Shown here: positions 54,901 to 63,808 of the stretch, one piece after another
Layout of the letters: every line of letters starts with the position of its first letter
Position numbering within the stretch: the first letter of the stretch is position 1
Origin: Rhyzopertha dominica
Taxonomy: Eukaryota > Arthropoda > Insecta > Coleoptera > Bostrichidae
Reading direction: 5' to 3'
Length of the DNA stretch: 64,000 nt
Assembly (NCBI GenBank): GCA_025024175.1
Contig: QCXZ01000041.1
Span: forward strand, 49,285,786-49,349,785
Notes under the pieces: generated by a model
What the model was told of the DNA's origin: nothing
The model's database searches: none
Seen by the model: the letters and a program-made list of their open reading frames with translations, nothing else
Made by a program: the position numbers and the translations under genes

Positions 54901-56064
54901 AGGTAGAATGCAAGGCGCGTTTTTTTTTACATGGTTTCCCCAGTAGGCCTAATCCATGGTATCCAGAATGATAATACTGTATTATATTTAGTACTGAAAT
55001 AATTTATTTCTTAAAAAATATATATGTAATGAAAATTGGACTGCAATATTAAATTTTGTTAATTTAAAAAAAAATAAAAATCTGTCATTATGCAAAATAG
55101 TTATACTTTACTATAGATCTATATACTTATATAATTACATTTACTTTGTTGTATATAGTAATAGTAAAGTATGCGCCTTACTGTAGACTGCATTATACAG
55201 TATTCAAACACAAGATCACAGTTTATCCTTGCTATATCACTAAAAGGGCTGATTAAAATAAAAAATGAATACAACCTTTTTCATACAGAGTTTTTAATAA
55301 TAACTTCTCTTAACCCCCGAGTTGTAGGAACTGAGATATAAATGAAAAACAATTTTTCCTGGGCGGTATGATATCAATGGAGACTTTTTACCTTACATTA
55401 TACAAACAATACCTAGGCAAAAGTGTATAAAAAAATTTGGCTCACTAGGAAATTTTCAGATTAGATTTTTTTTATATATTAAAAATAACTAATCTACTAA
55501 ATCAGACAATCATCAAAAGATAATTTTTGTGACAACGAAGTTTATATTTTACCTCGTATTTTACTATACTGAATCGAGTAAGTAAGTACATATAATAAGC
55601 TAAATTACTAGTTTACTTCACAGTTTCTGGAAGAAATAATAGACTGAATTATCTACAGATTAAATAAAAACAAAAAAAAAGTCATCTGCTATCAGTTTAA
55701 ATTTTACATTTGCAAACGTCTTAACATTGTACAGGTCAGCAAGAGTATTCATCCCGCCAGGCTGGCATCACTTTCGGTATAGTACTGGCGGTCATCATAC
55801 CCCTGGTCATGCTGCTAGTGTACGGAGGTTATAAAATACTGCAGAAGCGACAAGCGGAGAAGGCGGAAGACGACAATGAAGATTTCATATACGACGAACA
55901 CTTGAGGTAAGAGAACCAAACACTGGGTGATACGGCCTCAATAATTTTCGATGTTGTTTGACAGGCGGGCTGAAAAGGCAGCCGACGAACGGTTGAGGGC
56001 GACAGAATTGGAAGACGATGACATAAGCAGCCTAACACCAACAAAAGAAACTACCATCAATTAG
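30973..56064 (+). CDS. mesh: Mesh, smooth septate junction protein
   Basis: Shared exons: 30973-31204, 31321-31425, 34748-35003, 35067-35421, 38271-38577, 40495-40755, 41186-41398, 41540-41969, 45341-45624, 46553-46876, 47069-47205, 47463-47872 and 48340-48542. The end is then either 52454-53055 (1,372 residues) or 55735-55906 plus 55965-56064 (1,262). Every join is GT-AG and in phase. Order: signal peptide [19 protein letters not shown], acidic Pro/Glu region to about 112, NIDO-type region about 170-420, IPT-like fold 420-505, AMOP about 690-815, vWD 815-1105 opening with GDPHF, sushi 1107-1172 with four Cys, one membrane helix. Mesh with Ssk and Tsp2A builds midgut and Malpighian septate junctions. 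The N at 35218 and the N at 41334 fall in exons without breaking the frame. Confidence 0.95.
31913..32010 (+). CDS. Possible short terminal exon of mesh
   Basis: After ACCTTAG the sequence GTACGGCG completes the Gly codon left by mesh exon 2 and reads 31 codons to TAG. The extension is [20 protein letters not shown] followed by [12 protein letters not shown] transcript ending here would encode a 144-residue secreted acidic protein without any Mesh domain. The exon has an internal near-repeat of GCGGGA...GACCAAAA. No convincing AATAAA follows closely, so it may be chance or need a longer 3' UTR. Confidence 0.4.
32488..32664 (+). repeat. Foldback repeat with hammerhead-like core
   Basis: The left arm (about 32488-32540) and right arm (about 32617-32664) are inverted copies sharing AGATTAATCTTCA and GTCCAACAAATCCAC. 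Between them lies a hammerhead-like motif. The general plan (foldback plus hammerhead) resembles 40187-40441. Confidence 0.65.
32574..32615 (+). ncRNA. Hammerhead-like motif, weak
   Basis: Stem I TGGCA (32574-32578) pairs with TGCCA (32611-32615). CTGATGA is at 32579-32585. Stem II is GCTT/AAGC. GAAA is at 32601-32604, then GCAC and TC before stem I. Spacing is identical to the better motif at 40399, but stem III has only one or two possible pairs, so activity is doubtful. Confidence 0.45.
33280..33730. repeat. Dense ATCGA/TATCGATA repeat tract
   Basis: Starting at CAGGGCTGGGCAAAGTATCG, a hAT-like tip, the tract contains many variants of GTATCGATA and ATCGAAAGTA. A lighter continuation is seen at 34020-34270. 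A matching right tip is not found, so this may be a hAT end filled with subterminal repeats. TATCGATA is also the insect DRE core, so the tract contains potential DREF/BEAF sites. Confidence 0.55.
33741..34028 (-). mobile_element. Second hammerhead-bearing short retroelement
   Basis: The element (33754-34015), read on the minus strand, aligns collinearly with 11951-12277 but lacks the second palindrome arm. It instead has a short linker with ACTTCCTAAAGGAAGT. Flanks are TAAGAATTGAAAT (33741-33753) and TAAGAATCGAAAT (34016-34028), a 13-bp duplication with one change. It lies in mesh intron 2, antisense to mesh. Confidence 0.8.
33790..33832 (-). ncRNA. Hammerhead ribozyme, complete core
   Basis: Minus strand: stem I TGCA/TGCA (33832-33829 with 33793-33790), CTGATGA (33828-33822), stem II GCTGT/ACAGC with AATG loop, GAAA (33807-33804), stem III formed within TAGATCTA, then the AUC cleavage triplet just before stem I. 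All conserved core positions are present. Longer imperfect pairing outside (about 33756-33780 with 33846-33864) extends stem I, as in type I hammerheads of retroelements. Self-cleavage is predicted, not shown. Confidence 0.78.
35990..37090 (-). pseudogene. IS630/Tc1-mariner-superfamily transposase relic
   Basis: Minus-strand pieces in order: [20 protein letters not shown] start and [19 protein letters not shown] helix-turn-helix near 37085-36890; [20 protein letters not shown] and [18 protein letters not shown] near 36770-36640 with the first Asp; then after frame breaks, [18 protein letters not shown] near 36200 carrying the Glu. Several stops and frame changes separate them. It lies in mesh intron 4. 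Confidence 0.75.
38700..40100 (-). pseudogene. LINE relic, antisense in mesh intron 5
   Basis: The plus strand is strongly pyrimidine-rich because the coding strand is minus and A-rich. At 39478-39203 the minus strand reads [20 protein letters not shown], then ENQGGF, then [21 protein letters not shown] and GVPSGE, the fingers-to-palm part of a non-LTR reverse transcriptase. Upstream pieces to about 40100 and downstream pieces are heavily broken. Confidence 0.65.
40187..40395. repeat. Foldback repeat next to hammerhead
   Basis: Inverted arms of about 73 bp (40187-40259 and 40322-40395) share TTGCAATAA, ATCATGG or CCATGG, AGCTACAC, TGCATGAC and CCAAGGAAGA. The right arm ends two bases before the hammerhead. 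The pair probably forms one retroelement terminal unit. Confidence 0.75.
40399..40439 (+). ncRNA. Hammerhead ribozyme near mesh exon 6
   Basis: Stem I CTCCGT/ACGGAG (40399-40404, 40434-40439) has six perfect pairs. CTGATGA is at 40405-40411, stem II GCTG/CAGC with an AAAA loop, GAAA at 40424-40427, then CCGG and the GUC-type cleavage site. Stem III is minimal and has no loop, a known feature of Penelope-like hammerheads thought to act as dimers. The cleavage site is about 60 bp upstream of the exon 6 acceptor at 40493-40494, on the sense strand of mesh. Confidence 0.75.
42100..43605 (+). pseudogene. Jockey/CR1-like LINE, 5'-truncated
   Basis: Plus strand, in mesh intron 8. An open frame at 42131-42847 encodes reverse-transcriptase blocks: [44 protein letters not shown] and [10 protein letters not shown]. 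The first palm Asp block is damaged around KAFDKLD (with an N at 42480). After a TAG at 42845-42847 the C-terminal part continues in another frame to about 43336, with [14 protein letters not shown] and VQRKFLK. The 3' end has AATAAATAA-like sequence near 43600. Truncation and stops make it inactive. Confidence 0.85.
43655..44890 (-). pseudogene. piggyBac-type transposase relic
   Basis: Minus strand: [20 protein letters not shown] and [20 protein letters not shown] near 44390-44270 match the catalytic-core entry of piggyBac transposases (usual form LSIDEQMVPFKG ... IKGKPHPWGIK). Downstream, [12 protein letters not shown] appears near 43760. Upstream, 44870-44595 holds a poorly matching N-terminal stretch. 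The catalytic Asp of the DEQ motif is Asn here. Several stops interrupt the frame. Confidence 0.7.
45816..45838. repeat. (TAA)n microsatellite
   Basis: About seven and a half TAA units in mesh intron 9. The rest of this 0.9-kb intron (45625-46552) has no recognisable feature. Confidence 0.85.
49790..50610 (-). pseudogene. Penelope-like reverse transcriptase relic
   Basis: On the minus strand, [20 protein letters not shown] and [21 protein letters not shown] (49980-49795) match the palm block of Penelope-like elements (typical form YVDDTFVIWPHG ... NIKFTMExExxxxLPFLDV). The second Asp of the catalytic pair is His here. Upstream frames near 50190-50100 read [20 protein letters not shown]. The copy is truncated and broken. 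Penelope-like elements are a known source of hammerhead motifs. Confidence 0.7.
51028..52270 (+). mobile_element. Mariner-type DD41D transposon
   Basis: The 1.24-kb element is flanked by TA (51026-51027, 52271-52272). TIRs of about 49 bp contain GGTGCGCCATC and GCTTCGGTATGGAAATATTG and are nearly identical, so it inserted fairly recently. It fills the last shared mesh intron (exon 13 to the alternative ends). Confidence 0.92.
51142..52148 (+). pseudogene. DD41D mariner transposase, broken
   Basis: ATG at 51142 opens 190 codons with helix-turn-helix segments and the first Asp in [18 protein letters not shown] at 51712-51714 and a later frame change break it. The middle frame gives [20 protein letters not shown] near 51815, and after another shift [19 protein letters not shown] near 51930. 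There are 41 residues between the second and third Asp, as in insect DD41D (VS-type) mariners. The C-terminal part is open to 52148. Confidence 0.88.
52454..53055 (+). CDS. mesh: Mesh terminal exon A (long tail)
   Basis: Following AAATCAG, the exon starts GTCAACAAGAATAC in the phase left by exon 13. It encodes a membrane helix ([20 protein letters not shown]), a basic stop-transfer KRMKG, and about 165 cytoplasmic residues rich in Ser/Thr/Pro. The last residues SSVITDV fit a class I PDZ-binding end (T-x-V). AATAAA-type signals lie near 53238. The tail could bind junction scaffolds; this is inferred from the motif. Confidence 0.9.
53056..53385 (+). other. Mesh isoform A 3' UTR with repeated motif
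   Basis: A GTGGAATAGA...TTTCCT motif occurs three times: at about 53056-53078, reversed at 53262-53290, and at about 53353-53378. The first and second could pair into a long-range stem of about 18 bp around the poly(A) region. Confidence 0.5.
53892..54701 (-). mobile_element. Internally deleted Tc1-like element
   Basis: Flanked by TA. The left end (53892-53965) and right end (54610-54701) are inverted copies sharing AAAGTAAAGCAA, AATAAGTCA-like and TTGGTAACCAGG. Inside, the minus strand at about 54490-54240 carries a C-terminal Tc1 transposase remnant: [20 protein letters not shown] and [13 protein letters not shown], with stops. The N-terminal half is missing. Confidence 0.8.
55735..56064 (+). 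CDS. mesh: Mesh terminal exons B (short tail)
   Basis: Two exons (55735-55906, 55965-56064) read in phase from exon 13. The first begins GTCAGCAAGAGTATTC and encodes [14 protein letters not shown] and a membrane helix closely matching exon A, clearly a tandem duplicate. The tail is only about 55 residues, strongly charged (Glu/Asp/Arg) and ends TKETTIN without a PDZ motif. AATAAA occurs near 56209. It must be used instead of exon A. Confidence 0.88.
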
Positions 56065-56399
56065 CGATAGGTTTTATAGTAGAATTTAGCGAATAGGTTT
56101 TAAGTATAGGTTCAATGTTTTTTTTTAATTTTTAAGTAGATATTATAAGTATGTATTTTGTATTTTGTTTGTATTTGGTGTTTATTTTAAAGACGAATAT
56201 TGATGACAATAAATAAGATAATAATAATTATATTAATAATGCATTTTCCACATTTATAGATCGATACAAATTTATCAAGTTAAAATAAGTAAAAGGTGAA
56301 GGATTCATGTAGGAAAATGTACAATATAATACTGACTATATTTGGCAAAAGATTACAACATATTGAATAATTCTTCAAACGGATAAAATGAGCCATGTA

Positions 56400-57960
56400 T
56401 TAAAAATTGTTTAATTTTTATTTTAAATTTATTCAAGGTCGCATTACCGGTAATATCACTAAGAGACTGTAATATATTTCAAAACCTAAGGTTACAGGTA
56501 AATCTCTTGAGATAGTTAATTTTTGAATGGAATTCTATACATATATAATTGTTTTAAAGGTATCATTATTTAAGCAAATATATATAAACAAAAAAAAACC
56601 AGAAGTATGGATAAGAACTTTGTATTTTAAGAAGTAGTTCTTACAAGAAGTAAACTCCATAGTTCAATCTATATTCTACCAATGAGTTAGTTATCTTGAA
56701 TAATTGTTTCAAATTTCTACTTACAAAGCAAGTTAAGTTAATTTTGTATTCTACCATTTTGCAATAATTTGTCCATTTTAAATTATGATTTATTATGTCC
56801 CAAGAAGGTTACCCTTTCAGTGACGTCAGCATTATTTCATCCAATTCTTAAGTTTTCTATGTTGTGGTAGAAAATGTGAAAAGTTATGTAATTTGCCTCT
56901 GAACTCTGTATTTAGAGGATGTTATGAGATATGCCATCTGCATATAAAACTGAACAATGCTGGGCTCAAGACACTTGTCAAGTTCCTAATACTGTACCAA
57001 ATGTTTGTACTTATTTCATCAGAATTGACTTCAGTCTTTACTTTTAATACTAATATACTATTCTCAAGCACTCAAAATGCCATCAATTCATTTAAAAAAG
57101 CCTTTGGTGACTAACATAATCGAAATCACAGAATACACCAACTGGATAAAAAAAAGAGGGAATCGTTGTTAATGTGGATTTTCTGGTAGTAAATCCATGT
57201 TGATTATTTGATAAAATTTCAAAAGCCTATTTAGAAAACTGCATTCATAAATCTTACTAAAAACTGAAATTAAACTAAATAATTTCAATGTTTAGTCATT
57301 TTTTATAAAAATAAAAAAATAATTTAAAAGCATATTTTAGGAGAATAAAAACTTTGGTTTTTATAGATGATGTTTTTTACCTTGCATGACAAAACATTAA
57401 CAATGGCAGTATTTTGTGAATTAGTAATTTAATATTAATTTATTTTGCCTTACTTTAGCTTGTTTATAAATTTCTATTAGATCTTGATATTTAGAATTTA
57501 AGACAAAAAAGATATTTTAATTTACTGCTTGATTGTTTAATTTCATTTGTCACCCAACATTTTTGCTGGTTGTGCTTTACAAACCACTTCAAAGGAAAAC
57601 AATGGTAAATATTTTTATAGCAAACACTGAATGCAAAGTCTGCCAAACATTGTCTCTATAACTTCGTTTCTATCAACTAGAGTATGTTTTTCATTATTAT
57701 CAAAATTAGTAAAAATTAAATCAAGTGTATTTTCTTTTCATACAAATGTGAATAAGAACAGCCTCTAACTTGCAAATGCAAATTTCTGCATTAGCATTAG
57801 TTCCGGGGTCTACAACAGTTTAACACAACAATTGAATTTTGTCTAATATTATCCATTTATTGCCACAAATTTCGAAATCTTGTTCTATTAAAAATTTACC
57901 TACACCTCCACCAATACAATGAGACCTCAAATAAGTTGCCTTCATTCACTTCACATATAA
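56400..57960 (-). pseudogene. Old LINE relic
   Basis: The minus strand keeps scattered non-LTR blocks in the right order: an endonuclease-like FRSHCIGGGVGKFLIEQDFEI near 57930-57870, PTGVFCDFD near 57135, a decayed LYADG palm motif near 56945, and FLGHNKS near 56790. Almost every segment is interrupted. Its plus-strand open frame at 56893-57114 is not a gene. Confidence 0.5.
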
Positions 57961-58309
57961 GAAATATTCATTTTAATGTCTCATATTTTATATTGTAAAT
58001 CTACACACGTTGCTATTACAGTGTGAAAACAAAACCACATTTAAGTAAATATCTATTTTATTTTTTCAATCTTGATCCTACCTAACTCTAAATAGTGCCG
58101 TACTCTGCCTAGAACTATATAACATTGCTAACCCTCTAGAAAGACAAACTAAAAACAATACAAAGTATATATGTAGTGAAAACTAAATGGAAAATTTTTG
58201 ATTTGAAAATACTGTATCCAGAAATTAAAATCGTGCATATTAACAACATATAAAATTTAAATGAATGTTAAAAGTCGTCTAAAATAATACAATACGTTTG
58301 AATATTTAA

Positions 58310-58335
58310 ATATATATATATATATATATATATAT
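58310..58335. repeat. (TA)n microsatellite
   Basis: About thirteen TA units. Confidence 0.9.
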
Positions 58336-59234
58336 GGATATGTAACTCTTCTTGAAAGTAGGCGCCCTTGTCCCTCCTGGAATCTTGCAAGTCTGGTCTG
58401 CAAAAATAAGATTGATAATCAACCTATTTAAATTAGCAGTGACAACATACTTAGAAATGATTATGTGACAAAAGTCAGTCCAATACGATCTCTATCTGTA
58501 AGAACAGAAGAACACTAATGTAAAAAAATATGTTAATTGACTTTAGCAAATATACTTCTCAAATGTACCAAAAATGTGAACACAATCACTACCACTAATA
58601 AGTGAGAAAAAATAAACGGTCAATTTTGAAAGATTGATACACCAATATAACACGACCGTGAAAAATAAGCACATAGTAGTTATGAAATAAACAAATCAAA
58701 AATAAAGTAACAATAAAAAAGGAAGATACTTACAAGTTAAAAAAATACCATAACAAACCATAAAGGATGTGAACCCATCCATAACAGCATAAATTTTACC
58801 AACCCATGAAGACCTTCAAGCTAAAAAGAAAATCTGGATAAACTTTGCCATAAAATACTTCTGGTACTTAGCCCTTCCACACATCACTATCACTACCCGA
58901 CACTCCCGAAAACAAGAGAAATAAAAAAGCTTTGCACGTTATCTTAAAAGTAGAAAGAAACAAAAAGCATGCAGTACGTACCCACAGCTAGGCCAATATG
59001 TAACTGTAACAAAGAGAAACAAATTTTACAAAAAAAAATAGTTGCAACATTAAATATCTAGTTTACAATAATTTTTTAACTGGTGATTTTTGAAGCCCAA
59101 CAATAACTAGTAAAAGTAAACCTTACTGAAATTTGACATAATATGGTTTCTCTCAAATTATACTATTAAACCCTAAAAATGATACTTACAAATTTGGCCT
59201 AATGGAGTAGCCCAATCCCAAGATGTCTTCTTTT
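58320..59234 (-). CDS. Candidate exons of an unrecognised gene
   Basis: Two minus-strand segments look like coding exons. One is 59234-59190 (AAG acceptor, GTAAGT donor), encoding KEDILGLGYSIRPN. The other starts at 58397 after TTTTTGCAG, encoding PDLQDSRRDKGAYFQEELHI before running into the TA microsatellite. The join is in phase. A third segment, 58820-58737, has a CTTTTTAG acceptor, encodes a hydrophobic LEGLHGLVKFMLLWMGSHPL stretch and stops; it could be an alternative end. I do not recognise the protein, and no start exon is seen. Confidence 0.3.
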
Positions 59235-60328
59235 CTTGAATAAATTCCACGAAGTTACGACGAAAATAATTAATAGTGTGTTTTGTATATCTAAGACTGC
59301 TGCATAATAAAAAGTTTCCTAGATAATTTGCTGTAAGTTTGTCAATATGTTCGTTTGATATAGAAAAATTAATATCATGAAATATATTTTTCCAAAAAAC
59401 ATTAAATATAAGTAATATGCTATATCAGTTATTTTCAGTCTGAATTTAAATAGCTTTTTCAACTTTTATTATATTTTAAATGAAAGATAGAATAAATCAT
59501 TTTAGATTTTCAATCTATATAATTTGAGATATTTCTCATATATTATTTTTCACGACAATATATTTTAACATATAAATTATTGCTCTTTTTTGATAAAAAA
59601 AACATCTCTTGAGATGGTAATAAACGAATACATCTTTTTCGCAATAGGGCAGTATTTATGTAGAAAAAGTTTGCCAAACCAAAAACTTACTTTATGTAAT
59701 TTATATTCTCTAAACTGAAGATTTGAAGTTGCTCACATTATTAATTTACCTAGTATTGTCGACAAGAGTTGTTAAAGATGATTCTAATTTGTATTTTGAT
59801 GACATGAATGAGAATTTGAAATTACCTGCTGCTCAGTGACTGATAATTAATTGCTAATTGACAGTGCAGGATGGTTAAAACAGGGTTCCTAACAACATTT
59901 CATTATACAATTTAAAATACATTAATAAATGCATAAAACGGTTAAAGCAGTGAAATGAATTGAAATACTATAAGAAATTTAGGAGTCATAGAAGTTAAAC
60001 AATTGGGTATTATCACTTTTTTTGAAAATTACGCAAAATGAATCTCGAAGTGCATATATATCGTACGCCATGTTAAAAAAAAGAAAAAAAATATTTGTAG
60101 GTAGAGAATTCCAGGTCTGAAATTCAAATCTTAGGAGTCACCGCCAAAACGCTTCTATCCAAGGTGACGTCACGTGTAACGTAAACATTACCGAGGAGCG
60201 TGCTGTTTAATGGTGTAGTATCATTCTTGTATTGGAAAAGCTTTTGTGTGGTGTTTATTGAAAGGACGGTGTAAGAGGTCGCACCAAAAAGTGATTTGTG
60301 TAGTTTTACAAGCATCTATTACTAAGGA
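59235..60328. other. No gene recognised
   Basis: AT-rich DNA without a supported feature. The minus-strand open frame at 60124-60315 has no family motif. Confidence 0.45.
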
Positions 60329-60720
60329 AAACAAAACAAGTGTTGTTTTGTACATGGTTATAAAAGTACTTCAGTCAGCACAGCTAACAAAATTTTTGTA
60401 ACCGTTCCTCGAGATTATCAAAGTATGAAAAAGTTGTTTAAGACCCTTAGGCGTGATATGCCGAAATCGCAATGTTTGTTTTTCTGTTGTGAAGATCATC
60501 TTAATTCTTACTGTAAGTTTTATTATTCTTTTTGGCGTTATAAGTATTTACCATTCAGTTTCCATTTTGTTATAGCTTGAAGGGGATATGAAAAATTATA
60601 TGCGTTTTAAGTTGATAAAGGGAAACATTATAATAAAGAACGACGTTGTTTCCCATATATTCGACTGTTAGCCAGACCGGAAACGAGCCGCAAGAGCCCC
60701 GAAAATAAATGGCAATTTAT
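60329..60720 (+). pseudogene. THAP-like zinc-finger relic
   Basis: A first segment (about 60329-60512) reads CCFVHGYKSTSVSTANKIF then VTVPRDYQSMKKLFKTLRRD and LFFCCEDHLNSY, the C2-C-H plan of insect THAP-like domains. It ends at a good GTAAGT donor. After a TTTTGTTATAG-type acceptor region near 60575, a second segment reads DMKNYMRFKLIKGN and KNDVVSHIFDC. That is followed by TAG (60669-60671) where homologs continue with Gln, then PDRKRAAR. The THAP family binds DNA. There is no upstream ATG in frame, the join phase is ambiguous, and the TAG looks like a CAG-to-TAG change, so I treat it as a relic. Confidence 0.5.
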
Positions 60721-62600
60721 ATTTATTCTGAATTCTAAAATAAATGTCAAGTTTAGGGTACATTTTTGATTCTTACATTTTTATGTTTACAAATAGTATG
60801 TTTCCAACAACCCACTGCGATCAAATTATCAATGCTACTTTTAATTTGATAAAAAGTTCACTTATGCTGTTGCTTTTGCTTTTACGTTCCTCATCTCCGC
60901 CGCGTTGAACTGCTCGTCGATGTACAAATTCCATAACAATGAAGTCATAACTCATAAGTATTTCACTTTTTCTTGGCGTATTTAAATTCGCTTGTCGCAA
61001 AATGAACGCAAACAACAAACTGATAAATTGACGGGCAGAGCCTGACGCGTGGGTCGCTGACCCCAGATGTAAACAAGCGGCCATTTACGAGACACCTAAC
61101 GTCACGGCCAATATGTTCGCGTTTTGGCGGTCCCTTTAAATATTCAAATTTTTAATATTAAAAGTACACCTTACGATTAATTTTTTCGAATTTATAAGCT
61201 GTCACAGCTGTTTTGTGGATTAGATGCTACCTATTAATATGCAATTTAATAAAATATAAATACATGGCAAATACCCAATTCTGAACATATACATATAAAA
61301 TAATTGAAAGCAAAAAAATAGTATTATCCTTGTGTATAATATGTATACACAAGGGTATTATGAATCTATTCGTCTTTACGTGCTTTAATAATAATACCTG
61401 TGTTATCGATTATTTATATTGTTTTATTATCCACACTCAGTTCATCATTATTTACCTTTTTCTGAACTGAACAAAAGAATTAAAAGGACTGTTTAACTAA
61501 CGTTAATATAACTGACATAACTTACGAAATTTCCTTATATTGATTACAGTGTCTAAACTGAAACTTATACTCTAATAATGTATAAAATAACTAAATATTT
61601 AGCTTGGCTATTTTGTGATATAAAATGCAAAACAAAGTTTAAAATTAATTACTTGAGCAGATTCATAAAGTTTTGCTATTTTGAATATGTGTTAATACAC
61701 AATAACGTCTGCTGAGTTTTACATGACAAATTGAAAAAATCATTTTACTTGTTGGAGATTTACAACTTAAATTGTTTCTTATTTTACAGAACATGATAGT
61801 ACATAATTTAGCTAACAATGAATTAGGTACTGACTTTCTTGCAATAATAAGTATTTGTTTTTAGTGGTAATTACTTACTGCTTCTCGTTAATAAGATAGT
61901 ATTTATGCCGATTCCAAAAAAATAACTAATTGTTACTTTCTTCAAAGTGATAGTTTGTTAGAGGCAAGTTATAAGAATACCTATTAAGTAATCTAATCTA
62001 TTACTGGCCAGTATACACATACAACTCTTTTTTAGTCTAAGCAGAATTAATACTAAGCTTATGTTTTTCAACCAACAAAAAATTTAAAAAAATAATAAAA
62101 AGTTAAATCTACCAATTACGTCAGTAAAGGTGTACTTTCAATTTAATATTAAGTACTAAACATTTTTTTAACTTGCTATAAGTTTGTACTGGTGGTGTTC
62201 TAAATGTAACTGCCTTAAATTTTATATATTTTGTTTAAGAGTGATCATAATTTTGAAGCAAATAAGAGTTTCCAATTATTGTGCATTACTGGTTAATAAT
62301 TACAGCATAGCAGCAGTCCCAGATAAATAAAACATTATGTATTTTAAAATTTCACACGGACGTAAAAAATATATAACTGAAATATTATAAGTTGTAATCC
62401 GCGAACCGTAGAGGGTTGTTAAGCTGGAACATTCCAACAATATGTTATGTAAACAAATGTTCATATACTTACAGCTGCTCAGAAAAATTAACAATTTTTC
62501 TGAAGTGATAAGGTTTGTTTTATTGTGTACCATCGAAGTATGTAAGTTACACTACACTATATGTTTATTAAAATAAAGCGCGACGAACGTGCAAAGCTTT
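60721..62600. other. Gene-poor AT-rich stretch
   Basis: No gene supported. The minus-strand open frame 60821-61084 starts in a CpG-richer patch but matches nothing I know. Confidence 0.4.
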
Positions 62601-62629
62601 TAGTTCACTTAAAAACTAGAAAAGTTTTA

Positions 62630-62658
62630 AAGACTCACCGACTGCATGTGTATATTAG
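62630..62658 (-). other. Candidate 29-nt micro-exon
   Basis: On the minus strand a strong T-rich acceptor ending TTACAG and a GTGAGT donor bound 29 bases that can read GPPPNIHMQS (phase 1 in, phase 0 out). No neighbouring exon can be joined with confidence. Confidence 0.25.
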
Positions 62659-62989
62659 GTGGAGGTCCTGTAACAAAAAAAAAAGGAAAATCATAATTGG
62701 GAAGAACATTATATAAGTACTTAATAAATGTATAATTAGTAGTTATTTGATTAGCTAGCTGAAATAAAATAAAATATGTGCTGCATGTGATTTGATTCTG
62801 ATTACATAATACAAGAAAAACCATTTACCCCCATAATTTATAAAAACTAAATGTACTCGGCAGCTAGTCAGCCACCCTTAGTAGAAGTAAGAACTTTAAC
62901 AAAATTTACAGAAGAAGTTGGCGAGGAGAACGTCTAAGCCGGCAGCAGATTTTAATGAATATAAAAAAAAGCATTGCTTCAAGGGGCTC

Positions 62990-63640
62990 ATGTAAAAAAA
63001 AGATGATGGGAAAGTTTTAAAATTATTTCAGTGATGCAGTTGAAAAAGATACTTAACGAAATGCCAAATAAGGGATGTGCAATAAACGAAATACCAGTGA
63101 AGATACTGAAATTATCGTTTGAAGTTTTGAGTGATAAATATTTAGAAGTAGTAAATCATTCCATAACTAAAGGAGTCCTGCCAGAAAAATGGAAAATATC
63201 TACAATAGTCCCTATTGAAAAAGAATACTAATAAAGCAGAGGATTTTCGTCCTATTAATAGACTGCCATGCTATGAAAAAGTGTTAGAAGTGATTGTTAA
63301 AAACCAATTGATTAAATATTTGCAATGACGTGTTGTAGCCATTTCAAACAGTTTTTCATGAAATTCAATCTTGTGAAACAGCAATACATAATGTTTTTAT
63401 GACATGTAAATAGAGAGCGGCTGTTGTTTAAAATGATAACATCGGTCTGGGTGGAACTGTCATCAAATGGTTCAGAAGTTTTTTGGAGCGCAGATATCAG
63501 TGCACCAAATATAAAAACAAGATGTCGCATAAACTACAGACTAAACATGGTGTACAACAGAGACCAGTGCTAAGAAGCTTATGTACTATCACACATTTAT
63601 TGATTGTCTGCTCTAAGCGTCATTAAATTCAATCAAAACG
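62990..63640 (+). pseudogene. LINE reverse-transcriptase relic
   Basis: The plus strand carries PVKILKLSFEVLSDKYLEVV and GVLPEKWKISTIVPIEK (63080-63220), then DFRPINRLPCYEKVLEVIVK, QSCETAIHNVF near 63370, and WFRSFLERRYQCTKY near 63470. Frames change several times. This is the N-terminal RT region of an I/Jockey-like element, truncated before the catalytic YADD. Confidence 0.7.
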
Positions 63641-63808
63641 AATGTTAAACAACAAACAAAACAAACTGAAAGAAATGGCAGATGCACAATCTTTAATTCT
63701 ACTTTATTAATTCAGCATATGGCAACGATGGCAACACTGCCTCAGTGACAGCTAACTTAAACTTTCAAAAAATGACATGCCACTCCAAAAGTGAGGTTAA
63801 TTTTGTAA

